Shown here: positions 1 to 7,492 of the stretch, piece after piece
Layout of the letters: each line of letters begins with the position of its first letter
Numbering within the stretch: position 1 is the stretch's first letter
Origin: Bacillota bacterium
Lineage (GTDB): Bacteria; Bacillota; Clostridia; Tissierellales; Sedimentibacteraceae
Direction: 5' to 3'
DNA: 11,046 nucleotides
NCBI GenBank assembly: GCA_029239575.1
Contig: JARBUP010000100.1
Location: 1 to 11,046 of the forward strand
The notes under the pieces: generated by a model
Told to the model about the DNA's origin: nothing
Database searches by the model: none
What the model saw: the letters and a program-made list of their open reading frames with translations, nothing else
Position numbers and translations under genes: made by a program

Positions 1-15
1 GGTTAACTATTGTGT

Positions 16-44
16 ATTATATAATATGATATAAATGTTGTCAA
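16..44 (-). promoter_or_regulatory. Sigma-A promoter firing leftward out of the window
   Basis: On the minus strand the -35 box is TTGACA (44-39) and the -10 box is TATAAT (21-16), both perfect consensus, separated by exactly 17 bases. Transcription should start near position 9 and leave the window at once, so the gene it serves is not visible. It lies downstream of the ileS terminator and is therefore an independent unit. The -35 box is embedded in the palindrome at 38-69. Confidence 0.75.
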
Positions 45-69
45 CCATTATTTTATTCATGGTTAACGA
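38..69. promoter_or_regulatory. Palindromic operator resembling a BirA (biotin repressor) box
   Basis: The plus strand reads TTGTCAACC (38-46), a 14-base spacer, then GGTTAACGA (61-69). This is an inverted repeat with two departures from a perfect TTGTTAACC/GGTTAACAA dyad, at 42 and 68. From memory, Firmicute BirA operators have this form: GTTAACC and GGTTAAC half-sites separated by about 14-16 bases. The left half overlaps the -35 box of the outward promoter, as expected for a repressor. A further GGTTAAC at 1-7 could be one half of a second site that continues outside the window. If correct, the unseen gene to the left belongs to biotin synthesis or uptake. The regulator assignment is inference from the motif alone. 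Confidence 0.5.
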
Positions 70-362
70 TAAATTAAAGCTTTTAACAATAAAAATATTA
101 AAAAAATAATCCATACATTTTAACACGTAATGCTATATATATAATGTACAGACAATTATATAAAGCATAAAAATATATTTTTGCATTATTATTTAACAAA
201 TACTCTGACAAAAGTGTATCCAAATCCGATGAAATGCAAAATATTTTTAATAAATTAGCCAATAAATCCTACTTATAATTGAAATTTGAATAACAATTTA
301 ATTTCTATCAAAATTACGATTTTTGCACTTTTTATTTTGAATAATTATTAATAATCAATAAT
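70..362. other. AT-rich intergenic region without a recognisable gene
   Basis: This stretch of about 290 bases lies between the outward promoter and the ileS terminator. No open frame with a ribosome binding site is present on either strand. A 10-bp inverted repeat (ATTTTGCATT at 178-187 and its complement at 233-242) is the only structure seen. Its 45-base loop and the AT-rich background make it weak. Confidence 0.6.
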
Positions 363-396
363 AAAAAAGCGACCATTTTTTAATGATCGCTTTTTT
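363..396 (-). terminator. Intrinsic terminator of the ileS unit
   Basis: The arms at 369-377 and 382-390 form a 9-bp stem with a four-base loop, flanked by A and T runs. Read as minus-strand RNA, the one imperfect position is a U-G wobble and the stem is followed by six U. Read as plus-strand RNA, it would be a C-A mismatch. The structure therefore fits transcription from ileS, whose stop codon is only 7 bases away. Confidence 0.85.
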
Positions 397-403
397 ATTA
401 AGT

Positions 404-2002
404 TTATTGTACTTTTTCAAGTTTCATAGCAGTATCAATTCCGTTTAAGTTTTGAACTTCCATGTTTTCTTCTTCTGATTTTTCTACTGAAATAGCTAAT
501 GTTTCTGATTTGATATAATCCATAAAATCTTCTATTGCTCTGTCTATTTCCTCAGTGCCTTTGTAGAATATTTGAATTCTGTCCATCATTTCATATCCAT
601 TACTTTTTCTCATTTGTTGAACTTTAGAAATAAATTCTCTTGCATATCCTTCATTTATAAGCTCTTCAGTTAAATGTGTATCTAAAATAGTAAACAAATT
701 GTTTTCAGTAGAAACATTATATCCTTCTTTAGCAGAAATACGGATATCTAATATTTCTTCATCAAGTTCAACTATTTGTCCGTTTACTTCAAGTTCATAT
801 TTTTCACCTGATTTAACTGCATTTATTATTTCTTTAGAGTCAGCTTTAGCCAATGCACCTGCAAATGCTTTAACATTACTTCCTAATTTAGGTCCTGCAA
901 GTTTGAAATTAGGTTTTAAAGAGAAGTCCATAAATTCGCTTAAGTCATGTTCAAATATTACATCTTTAACATTTAATTCTTCCATTATTAATGGAACTAA
1001 ATCAGATATAAGCTCTTTGTATTTTCCGTCTATATGGATTTTTCCTATTGGCTGTCTTACTTTTATTTTAGAATTTTCTCTTGAAGCTCTTCCAAGTTTA
1101 ACTAATTCTTTTACAAGGTCCATTCTTTTTTCTACATTTTCATCTATTAACTCAACTGAAACTTCTGGGTAATAGCTTAAATGTACCGAAATATCCCCAG
1201 TTAAATTTCTATATAATTCTTCTGATAAATATGGTGCAAATGGTGCTGTAAGCTGTGCAATTCCAACTAATATTTCATAAGTTGTATTGTAAACTGCCTT
1301 TTTATCTTCAGTAAGTTCTGTTGCCCAAAATCTTCTTCTTGAACGTCTGATATACCAGTTTGATAAATCTTCATTTACAAATTCTTGAATAGCTCTTACT
1401 GATTTACAATGATCATATACTCCCATGCTTCCACGAACTGATTTAACTAAATTATTGTATTTAGATAAAATCCATCTATCAAGTTCAGGTCTGTTCGCAT
1501 ATTCAACAAAGAATTCTTTTGGATTTACTGAATCTGTGTTTGCATATAAAGCAAAGAATGTATATACATTTTTAATTGTTCCAAAGAATTTGCTTAATAC
1601 TTCTTTTAATCCATCTTCATCAAATTTTGTAGGAGACCATGCAGGTGATACATATAATAAATACCATCTTAAAGCATCCGCTCCATATTTATCGAATAAA
1701 TCAAATGGATCAACTGTGTTTCCTTTTGATTTAGACATTTTTTTACCGAATTTATCAAGAATTAAATCATTAACTAAAACTCTTTTATATGGTGATTGAC
1801 CTTTAATATAAGTCGATATAGCTATTAATGAATAGAACCATCCTCTTGTTTGGTCAATTCCTTCGCATATGAAATCTGCTGGGAATGATGCTTCAAATTC
1901 TTCTTTGTTTTCAAATGGATAATGTTGTTGAGCAAAGGCAAACAATATGAACATCATCCACATATGGTCTATGAAGTTCAATTGTTTCATCAATTTCTTC
2001 AA
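404..2002 (-). CDS. ileS: ileS C-terminal fragment (KMSKS and anticodon-binding domain)
   Basis: This frame carries the second half of IleS. It is homologous to the family only from FAQ at about 1936 onward; the codons between 2002 and 1937 are N-terminal-half DNA read out of frame. It contains HYPFENK, the DQTRGWFYSL segment, the KMSKS ATP-binding loop (residues 88-92 of this frame), the helical anticodon-binding domain and the C-terminal extension typical of the long IleS class. There is no ribosome binding site that would start it independently, and the first possible initiation codon is a TTG inside foreign-frame sequence. It should be read as the tail of a broken gene rather than as a separate protein. 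Confidence 0.75.
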   Translation of the reverse strand: MKKLMKQLNFIDHMWMMFILFAFAQQHYPFENKEEFEASFPADFICEGIDQTRGWFYSLIAISTYIKGQSPYKRVLVNDLILDKFGKKMSKSKGNTVDPFDLFDKYGADALRWYLLYVSPAWSPTKFDEDGLKEVLSKFFGTIKNVYTFFALYANTDSVNPKEFFVEYANRPELDRWILSKYNNLVKSVRGSMGVYDHCKSVRAIQEFVNEDLSNWYIRRSRRRFWATELTEDKKAVYNTTYEILVGIAQLTAPFAPYLSEELYRNLTGDISVHLSYYPEVSVELIDENVEKRMDLVKELVKLGRASRENSKIKVRQPIGKIHIDGKYKELISDLVPLIMEELNVKDVIFEHDLSEFMDFSLKPNFKLAGPKLGSNVKAFAGALAKADSKEIINAVKSGEKYELEVNGQIVELDEEILDIRISAKEGYNVSTENNLFTILDTHLTEELINEGYAREFISKVQQMRKSNGYEMMDRIQIFYKGTEEIDRAIEDFMDYIKSETLAISVEKSEEENMEVQNLNGIDTAMKLEKVQ

Positions 2003-3458
2003 CTGCTTTTTCAGCTAACTCTTTTCTTGAACCTATACTCTCATTGTGGCCACATTCGCATCTCCATATAGGTAATGGTGTTCCCCAATAACGGCTTCTT
2101 GATATAGCCCAATCATTTAAATTTTCAAGCCAGTTTCCAAAACGCTTTTCACCAACAAAATCAGGATACCATTCAACAGTATTATTATTTTCTATTAATT
2201 TATCTTTTAATTTAGTCATTTCTACGTACCAGCTTGGTCGAGCATAGTAAAGTAGTGGTGTATGACATCTCCAACAGTGAGGATAATTGTGAAGAACTGC
2301 TTCTTTTTTGTAAAGTTTATTTTCTTCTTTTAACCATTTTATAATTGCTGGGTCTGCATCCATAACAAACATTTCTGACCATGGAGTACCTCTGAATCTT
2401 CCTGAATCATCAACAGGATTTAAAACTGCAAGGTTATATCTTCTTCCTGTGTTATAGTCATCTTCACCAAATGCAGGTGCAGTGTGAACTATACCAGTAC
2501 CATCTTCAGTAGTAACATAATCAGCACATGTAACGATGAATGCTTTTTTATCAGTAGGAACTTCAACATAAGGCATAAGTTGTTCATATTCCATGAACTC
2601 TAAATCTTTACCTTTCATTTCAGCTAATACTTCATATTCTTCTTTTATAACTTTATCAACTAAAGGTTTTGAAATATATAAAACTTCTCCTTGTGCTTCT
2701 TCAGTATCCTTTGTTCTTATTTTTAAATAATCAACTTCAGGATGAACAGTTAAACCAACATTTGATAATAATGTCCAAGGAGTTGTTGTCCATGCTAAGA
2801 AAAATTCGTCCGCATCTTTTTTCTTAAATTTAACATATGCAGTCATTGTTTTTATTTCTTCATATCCTTGAGCTACTTCATGAGAAGCAAGGCCAGTTCC
2901 GCATCTTGGACAGTATGGAAGTATTTTATGACCTTCATAAATCATGTTATCTTTAAACATTTTATCAAGAATCCACCACTCAGACTCTATATAATTGTTG
3001 TCTAAAGTGATGTATGGATTATCCAAATCTATTAGATAAGCCATTCTTTCAGTCATTTGTCTCCATTGACTTTCATAAGTAAAAACAGATTCACGACATT
3101 TTTCATTGAATGCTGCTAAACCATAATTTTCGATTTCTTGTTTATCTTTAAGACCAAGTTGTTTTTCAACTTCGATTTCAACAGGAAGTCCGTGAGTATC
3201 CCATCCTGCTTTTCTTTTTACTTGGAATCCTTCCATAGTTTTGTAACGGCATACTGAATCTTTTAATGCTCTTGCAATAACATGGTGTATTCCAGGTTTT
3301 CCATTTGCTGTAGGGGGTCCTTCATAAAATACAAATGGGGCATTGTTCTGTCTTGTTTCAACGCTTTGGTGCAAAAGATCTATTTGCTTCCAATATTCTG
3401 ATATGTCATGTTCATTTTCTTTATATGAAGCTTTCGATATATCCTTGAATTGTTTCAT
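1911..3458 (-). CDS. ileS: ileS N-terminal fragment (Rossmann core start plus editing domain)
   Basis: This intact frame of 515 codons carries the first half of IleS. It includes the GPPTANGKP segment with a HIGH-type motif reading GIHH at residues 56-59. Next come a CPRCG zinc-binding-like pair, the inserted editing (CP1) domain with TTTPWT and the GTGIVHTAPAFGEDDY region, then an HCWRC segment and the return to the catalytic fold near residue 440. The last 10 residues are out-of-frame sequence beyond the deletion point. The start is supported by GGAGG five bases upstream and by the T-box leader ahead of it. If translated, it would give an editing-domain fragment without KMSKS or the anticodon-binding domain. 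Confidence 0.8.
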   Translation of the reverse strand: MKQFKDISKASYKENEHDISEYWKQIDLLHQSVETRQNNAPFVFYEGPPTANGKPGIHHVIARALKDSVCRYKTMEGFQVKRKAGWDTHGLPVEIEVEKQLGLKDKQEIENYGLAAFNEKCRESVFTYESQWRQMTERMAYLIDLDNPYITLDNNYIESEWWILDKMFKDNMIYEGHKILPYCPRCGTGLASHEVAQGYEEIKTMTAYVKFKKKDADEFFLAWTTTPWTLLSNVGLTVHPEVDYLKIRTKDTEEAQGEVLYISKPLVDKVIKEEYEVLAEMKGKDLEFMEYEQLMPYVEVPTDKKAFIVTCADYVTTEDGTGIVHTAPAFGEDDYNTGRRYNLAVLNPVDDSGRFRGTPWSEMFVMDADPAIIKWLKEENKLYKKEAVLHNYPHCWRCHTPLLYYARPSWYVEMTKLKDKLIENNNTVEWYPDFVGEKRFGNWLENLNDWAISRSRYWGTPLPIWRCECGHNESIGSRKELAEKAVEEIDETIELHRPYVDDVHIVCLCSTTLSI

Positions 3459-3522
3459 TTTTTCCTCCGTTTATTTTTTATATATAATTTAATTTATTTA
3501 TAGCTTTGTTAAGTGTACTTTT

Positions 3523-3620
3523 AGGGACGGACCCAATAAAGATCCTTCACTACGTTCAGGATGACAAAAATAGACTTTTTCATAGGTCTCAGACCGTCCA
3601 CTTTGCCTCATGTTGTCCCT
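3523..3620. repeat. 98-bp interspersed repeat / MITE-like element in the ileS leader
   Basis: This block is bounded by AGGGAC (3523-3528) and its complement GTCCCT (3615-3620), with a second inner pair GGACGG/CCGTCC (3525-3530 and 3594-3599). Its centre contains CTTCACTACGTTCAGGATG, a sequence type I recognise from memory as recurring in many copies in Clostridia and other bacterial genomes. It is less AT-rich than its surroundings. It sits between the T-box terminator and the ileS ribosome binding site, so it is transcribed as part of the ileS 5' UTR. It has no open frame. Copy number cannot be seen in this window. Confidence 0.6.
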
Positions 3621-3630
3621 TTTAGAATAT

Positions 3631-3657
3631 AAAAATCCCATGTCAAACGACATGGGA
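3631..3657 (-). terminator. T-box attenuator terminator
   Basis: A perfect 9-bp stem (arms 3636-3644 and 3649-3657, loop of four) is followed on the minus strand by five U. The 5' arm continues the TCGTCCC segment that normally follows a T-box, so it competes with the antiterminator formed by GGGTGGTACCGCGG. Confidence 0.85.
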
Positions 3658-3912
3658 CGAAAATTTCCGCGGTACCACCCAAATTACACATAGAATGTGA
3701 ATCTCTATAATTTAACGCATATATACGTAATTTCTTACTGATATTTCAGAAATTAAACTCATGGATGATATTCACTGTAATATAATTATAATCTCCCACC
3801 AAAATGATTATTTCTCTTAAATTATTTTATACAGTTACTGTTCCAATCACTGTTTATATTATTTTTTAAATGTATTTACGACTGTTATAAAAACAAAATT
3901 ATGTTTTTAGTA
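3631..3912 (-). ncRNA. T-box leader (tRNA-Ile-sensing riboswitch) of ileS
   Basis: The minus-strand RNA carries the hallmark T-box sequence GGGTGGTACCGCGG (3680-3667), whose TGG pairs with the free NCCA end of uncharged tRNA. A terminator hairpin follows directly. Upstream, a Stem I region of about 200 bases contains GGTGGGAG (near 3800) and a GTGAATATCATC segment (3774-3764). ATC occurs there at 3769-3767 and again at 3766-3764; either gives an isoleucine specifier, matching the gene downstream. Low charged tRNA-Ile should favour the antiterminator and read-through into ileS. The leader looks complete although the gene it controls is broken. The 5' end is estimated from the promoter at 3920-3948. 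Confidence 0.88.
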
Positions 3913-3919
3913 TGCAAAT

Positions 3920-3948
3920 ATAATATTATAAATTAAATGCAAAGTCAA
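3920..3948 (-). promoter_or_regulatory. Promoter of the T-box/ileS unit
   Basis: On the minus strand, TTGACT (3948-3943) and TATTAT (3925-3920) are separated by 17 bases. Transcription should begin near 3912, just upstream of the T-box Stem I. The promoter is back to back with the Rieske oxidoreductase gene that starts at 4047, for which I could not find a convincing promoter of its own in 3949-4046. Confidence 0.65.
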
Positions 3949-4046
3949 GAAAATATTTTTGTATATTATCCCAGTTTTTCAGAAACAATATATATTATAC
4001 GCAATTAAATTATGTCCACATAAAAAATACAGAAAAGAGGAATTTC

Positions 4047-5585
4047 ATGGAACATCCAAGACATTCATATTGGCATGAAACATCACATAAAAAAAATGAT
4101 AGTACAGCTAATAAAAGCGAAATAAATAATAAAGAATTCGATATATTAATAATTGGTGCTGGTTTAACAGGCTTAAATACTGCATATTTGCTTAAAGATT
4201 CAAATAATAAAATAGGGATAATAGAAGGAAGCAAAATTGGATTTGGTACAACAGGCTACACAACTGCCAAAATAACAATTCAGCATGATTTAATTTATGA
4301 TTATTTAATAAATAGTTTTAGTTTAGAAGAAGCAAAACAATATTTAAAAGCAAATGAAGAAGGTATAAATTTAATTAAAAAAATTGTATCCGACAACAAT
4401 ATTGAATGCGATTTTAAAGAACAAACAGCATATGTTTATACTACTGACATAAATGAAATTGATCAGTTAAAAAAAGAATTACATGCATATGAAAAACTTA
4501 ATATAAATGGATTTTATACCAATGAAGTTCCTTTACCAATAAATGTTGAAGGAGCAATAGGAATAAAAGGACAATATCAATTTAACCCTTTAAAATATTT
4601 GTACAGCCTACTCAATATTATAAAAGACTCTAAATGTGAATTATATGAAGAAGTAAGAGCATTAAACATAGAAAGAAATCAAGAAGATAATAAAAACTAT
4701 GAATATGTTATAAAAACCGATTGTGGAAATATTTATGCAAATAAAATTATTGTTTCGTCCCATTATCCATTTGACAATGATTTTGGACTTTTTTTCTTAA
4801 GACTATACCAAGAAAAGTCCTATATTATAGCAGCTACAACTGAAAGAGAAGCATTTGAAGGAATGTTCATTAATATAAATGATCCAATACGTTCAATGAA
4901 ATATCATTTTTCTAATTCAGGGCCGGTATTACTCCTTGCTGGAGGCAATCACAAAGTAGGAGCAAAAGATAACGAAGAAGATTCTTATAAAGAACTTGAG
5001 CAATTTTTAAAACAGAATTTTAAAAATTATCAAATAATAAATAAATGGTCAACTCAGGACTGCATGACATATGACCATATACCTTATATAGGAAAATACT
5101 CAAACAATATAGAGGATATATATGTTGCAACAGGGTTTAAAAAATGGGGAATGTCTCATTCAGCAGCTGCTGCATTAATTATTTCAAATAGAATTTTAGG
5201 AAAAGAAGATGATTATTCAGAAGTGTTCAATCCATCAAGAATTACACCTCTTCAATCAGCTAAAGAATTTGCCTCATCAGTAGGAAACATTGTAACTGGA
5301 TTTGCAAAAAGAGTAATGCCTATATATGATCAAATATTTGATGTTAAAATGGGAGAAGGAAAAATTGTTGATTATAACGGCAAAAAAGTAGGAGTTTACA
5401 AGGATGAAAAAGGAGATTATTTCTGTATTAATCCTATTTGTAGGCATTTAAAATGTGCAGTAACATTTAATGAAGCAGAAAAAACATGGGATTGCCAATG
5501 CCACGGCTCAAGATATGATATTAAAGGAAATATATTGGAAGGCCCAACAGTGTTACCTTTAGAGAAAATTAAAATTAAAAAATAA
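4047..5585 (+). CDS. FAD-dependent oxidoreductase with C-terminal Rieske [2Fe-2S] domain (YhfW-like)
   Basis: Predicted cytoplasmic two-domain redox protein of 512 aa. Residues 31-60 form the FAD-binding Rossmann unit, with GAGLTG at 37-42 and the acidic E60 at the end of the second strand. The body is of the D-amino-acid oxidase/glycine oxidase fold, ending with the conserved DHIPYIGKY and YVATGFKKWGMS segments. The C-terminal ~100 residues are a Rieske domain with C465-x-H467 and C483-x2-H486, the complete ligand set for a [2Fe-2S] cluster. Domain order and length match Bacillus YhfW-type proteins; the physiological substrate of that family is not known to me. No signal peptide or membrane segment is seen. 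AGAGG at 4036-4040 supports the ATG at 4047. It appears monocistronic, with a terminator 20 bases after the stop. Confidence 0.9.
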   Translation: MEHPRHSYWHETSHKKNDSTANKSEINNKEFDILIIGAGLTGLNTAYLLKDSNNKIGIIEGSKIGFGTTGYTTAKITIQHDLIYDYLINSFSLEEAKQYLKANEEGINLIKKIVSDNNIECDFKEQTAYVYTTDINEIDQLKKELHAYEKLNINGFYTNEVPLPINVEGAIGIKGQYQFNPLKYLYSLLNIIKDSKCELYEEVRALNIERNQEDNKNYEYVIKTDCGNIYANKIIVSSHYPFDNDFGLFFLRLYQEKSYIIAATTEREAFEGMFININDPIRSMKYHFSNSGPVLLLAGGNHKVGAKDNEEDSYKELEQFLKQNFKNYQIINKWSTQDCMTYDHIPYIGKYSNNIEDIYVATGFKKWGMSHSAAAALIISNRILGKEDDYSEVFNPSRITPLQSAKEFASSVGNIVTGFAKRVMPIYDQIFDVKMGEGKIVDYNGKKVGVYKDEKGDYFCINPICRHLKCAVTFNEAEKTWDCQCHGSRYDIKGNILEGPTVLPLEKIKIKK

Positions 5586-5605
5586 ATAAATTAAAAAATA
5601 AATTT

Positions 5606-5637
5606 AAAAAAGCTCTTGCATATGCAAAAGCTTTTTT
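5606..5637. terminator. Bidirectional terminator between convergent genes
   Basis: A long hairpin with outer arms AAAAAAGCT and AGCTTTTTT and inner arms TTGCA/TGCAA lies between the Rieske gene (+) and the proximal amt gene (-). T runs lie on both sides, so it can end both transcripts. The single imperfect pair (5615/5628) is a C-A mismatch in plus-strand RNA but a U-G wobble in minus-strand RNA, so it should be slightly stronger for the amt transcript. Confidence 0.85.
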
Positions 5638-5662
5638 AAGTATGAGAAAAATAATTATGTTT

Positions 5663-7408
5663 CTATATAGCATCTGTTAACATTTTGTTTTCTGATTTAT
5701 CATTTTTGTTTATTTCCACATCGTCATCTTGTAAAGCATCATAGCCTTCTTCACCTGTACGGATTTTAACTACATTTTCCACATCATAAACAAAGATTTT
5801 TCCATCACCTATATGACCTGTTTGTAAGACCTTCTTAGCTGTCTCAATTACTAATCTTGTTGGAACTTTGCTTACAACTATTTCAACCTGAAGTTTTGGG
5901 AGAAGATTCATATCAACCTTTACACCTCGATAATATTCAGAATATCCCTTTTGGATACCACATCCAAGCACATTTACTGCAGTCATCCCAGTAATACCTA
6001 TTTTATTCATAGCATCTTTTAGAACAGTAAATTTATCTTGGTTCATAATAATTACTACTTTTGTCATTTTAACTTCTTTAGAAGATTTCATTTTAATTAC
6101 TTCAACTGGAACTGTTATATCATCTTCATTTTTCATTAAATGAATTGGTGATAAATTACTTGCATATGAAACTGCTGGTGAAAATGTAGGCATAAAATCT
6201 GCATAGCTGCTTAATAATCCATGCTCAACAACATCAAGTCCAGTTATTTCTTCTTCAGCTGGCACACGCAACCCTACAGTTTTATCAATTAATTTAAACA
6301 CAATAGTCATAGATATGCCTACCCAAGCAACAACCGCTAATACACCAACTATTTGAGTTAATAACATTCCTGTACCTCCGCCGTATAACAAGCCGCCATC
6401 AACTGCAAAAACTCCAGTTAAAATTGTACCTGTAGCTCCACACATGCCGTGAACTGGAACTGCCCCCACTGGATCATCTATTTTAAGCTTCTTTTCAAGA
6501 AATTCTATTCCAAATACTATTATAAAGGCTGCTATAAATCCTATTGCTGCTGCTCCAGCTACAGATACAACATCACAGCCTGCAGTTATAGCTACTAAAC
6601 CTCCTAAAGCACCATTAAGTGTAATAGATACATCAGGTTTTTTATATCTTATCCAAGTTATGATCATAGCTGTAGTAGTAGCTACTGCTGCTGCCATATT
6701 AGTAGTAACAAATATTGTGGATGCAGCCAAAATGCTATCATCACCTGTCATTGAAATAGTTGAAGTACCATTAAATCCAAACCAACAAAACCATAATATA
6801 AATACTCCTAAAGCTCCAATAGTTAAATTATGCCCAAGTATAGCTTTTGGATTTCCATTATCATCAAATTTTCCAATACGAGGTCCAAGAGCTTTTGCTC
6901 CTAAAAATGCTGCTACACCACCAACCATATGAACTGCTGTAGAACCTGCAAAATCATGAAAACCTAATTGTGAAAGCCATCCACCACCCCATATCCAGTG
7001 GCCTGATATTGGATAAATAAAGGCGCTTATTGCTAAGCTATAAATGCAATATGAAATAAATTTAGTTCTTTCTGCCATTGCTCCAGACACTATTGTTGCT
7101 GCTGTTGCACTAAATACAGTTTGGAATATGAAAAATGCCATTGTAGGAATAGTCGAAGAGTAATCTCCACTAACAAAAAAGTCCGGTGTACCTACAAATC
7201 CAAGAATTGATGTACCAAACATCAATCCAAAACCTAAAACCCAAAATGCTATTGTGCCAATGGTAAAGTCCAGTGTGTTTTTCATAATAATGTTACCTGC
7301 ATTTTTAGATCTTGTGAAACCTGTCTCTACCATTGCAAAACCTGCCTGCATAAAAAAAACTAATGCTGCTCCTAATAATACCCATATGGTATCTACTGAT
7401 GAATACAT
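5663..7408 (-). CDS. Ammonium transporter fused to a GlnK/PII domain (Amt-PII fusion 1)
   Basis: Inner-membrane ammonium channel of 581 aa with a cytoplasmic PII regulator as its tail. Residues 1 to about 395 are an Amt domain with about 11 membrane segments and no signal peptide. The pore residues are visible: D152 in DFAG, twin histidines H160 and H320, gate F99, W140 and F212. MQAGFAMVETGFTRSKN places it in the branch that differs from E. coli AmtB. After GLDVVEHG comes a linker of about 45 residues, then a full PII domain (448-559) with GITGMT, Q39, K58, GHIGDGK and KIRTGEE in GlnB numbering, and a 22-residue tail ending LTDAI. R47, which plugs the AmtB pore in the E. coli GlnK complex, is kept; the uridylylation site Y51 is V. 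I chose ATG 7408 because of the strong upstream GGAGG. A longer frame from 7486 starts inside a leader hairpin and lacks a ribosome site. It is probably co-transcribed with the fusion gene upstream. Confidence 0.92.
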   Translation of the reverse strand: MYSSVDTIWVLLGAALVFFMQAGFAMVETGFTRSKNAGNIIMKNTLDFTIGTIAFWVLGFGLMFGTSILGFVGTPDFFVSGDYSSTIPTMAFFIFQTVFSATAATIVSGAMAERTKFISYCIYSLAISAFIYPISGHWIWGGGWLSQLGFHDFAGSTAVHMVGGVAAFLGAKALGPRIGKFDDNGNPKAILGHNLTIGALGVFILWFCWFGFNGTSTISMTGDDSILAASTIFVTTNMAAAVATTTAMIITWIRYKKPDVSITLNGALGGLVAITAGCDVVSVAGAAAIGFIAAFIIVFGIEFLEKKLKIDDPVGAVPVHGMCGATGTILTGVFAVDGGLLYGGGTGMLLTQIVGVLAVVAWVGISMTIVFKLIDKTVGLRVPAEEEITGLDVVEHGLLSSYADFMPTFSPAVSYASNLSPIHLMKNEDDITVPVEVIKMKSSKEVKMTKVVIIMNQDKFTVLKDAMNKIGITGMTAVNVLGCGIQKGYSEYYRGVKVDMNLLPKLQVEIVVSKVPTRLVIETAKKVLQTGHIGDGKIFVYDVENVVKIRTGEEGYDALQDDDVEINKNDKSENKMLTDAI

Positions 7409-7415
7409 AATACTA

Positions 7416-7421
7416 CCTCCT
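7416..7421 (-). promoter_or_regulatory. Ribosome binding site fixing the start of Amt-PII fusion 1
   Basis: AGGAGG on the minus strand lies 7 bases before the ATG at 7408-7406. It rules out the ATG at 7486, which would add 26 residues of leader sequence ahead of the first membrane helix and lies in the loop of the AANGGC hairpin. Confidence 0.85.
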
Positions 7422-7446
7422 ATAATATAATTATTTATTAATATAT

Positions 7447-7492
7447 AAAAACGTGTATATACTTTATTGATGTATATACACGCCATTGTGCA
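7447..7492 (-). promoter_or_regulatory. Hexaloop hairpin overlapping a terminator: attenuator before Amt-PII fusion 1
   Basis: In minus-strand RNA a small hairpin TGCAC-AATGGC-GTGTA (7492-7477) has a six-base loop. The loop end and 3' arm are shared with the first arm of an intrinsic terminator: CGTGTATATAC (7482-7472) pairs perfectly with GTATATACACG (7462-7452), followed by five U. The two structures exclude each other, so whatever stabilises the small hairpin would allow read-through. The loop has A at position 1 and G at position 4, as in ANTAR-protein RNA targets. The usual second hairpin of such targets is not evident: a TTTACT/AGTAAA stem just upstream has a four-base ATAA loop. Confidence 0.75.

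Larger units (their letters stand above)
404..3458 (-). pseudogene. ileS: Isoleucyl-tRNA synthetase, disrupted by an internal deletion and frameshift
   Basis: Class I isoleucyl-tRNA synthetase, which charges tRNA-Ile in the cytoplasm. Two overlapping frames together cover the enzyme. The first runs from ATG at 3458 (GGAGG at 3468-3464) and is collinear with the family up to the VDDVHI segment at about 1944. The second resumes at FAQ (about 1936) and runs to the stop at 404. Family members have about 26 residues between these points, including a CxxCGG motif and the conserved WFDSG; here only 7 bases remain. The implied loss is about 71 nt, a 3n+2 deletion that also shifts the frame to a TGA at 1913-1911. 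With the gap restored the protein would be about 1,041 aa, normal for this class. Since the catalytic core is cut, neither fragment should aminoacylate. Sequence error or misassembly remains possible, though 71 bases is too many for a simple base-call slip. Confidence 0.85.

Noticed and set aside
178..242. 10-bp inverted repeat ATTTTGCATT / AATGCAAAAT
   Set aside because: The arms are 45 bases apart in very AT-rich DNA, with no promoter or U-run nearby; most likely chance.
699..1172. Open frame of 157 codons on the plus strand opposite ileS
   Set aside because: It is the reverse complement of the ileS C-terminal frame, has no ribosome binding site, and gives a serine-rich, low-complexity product typical of an antisense shadow.
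1425..1799. Open frame of 124 codons on the plus strand opposite ileS
   Set aside because: Shadow of the KMSKS region of ileS on the other strand; no start signals and no recognisable domain.
1911..2002. Programmed ribosomal frameshift joining the two ileS frames
   Set aside because: A frameshift alone would not restore the roughly 26 missing residues including WFDSG, and there is no clear slippery heptamer with a downstream structure; a deletion explains the data better.
4010..4234. Minus-strand open frame of 74 codons over the start of the Rieske oxidoreductase
   Set aside because: It overlaps the well-supported FAD-binding start of that gene and has no ribosome binding site; its hydrophobic look comes from AT-rich antisense sequence.
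6660..6932. Plus-strand open frame inside Amt-PII fusion 1
   Set aside because: Antisense shadow of the Amt membrane domain; alanine/valine/isoleucine-rich only because of the opposite codons.
7409..7486. N-terminal extension of Amt-PII fusion 1 from an ATG at 7486
   Set aside because: That ATG lies in the loop of the conserved leader hairpin, and the extension would translate the terminator. A strong AGGAGG precedes the ATG at 7408 instead.
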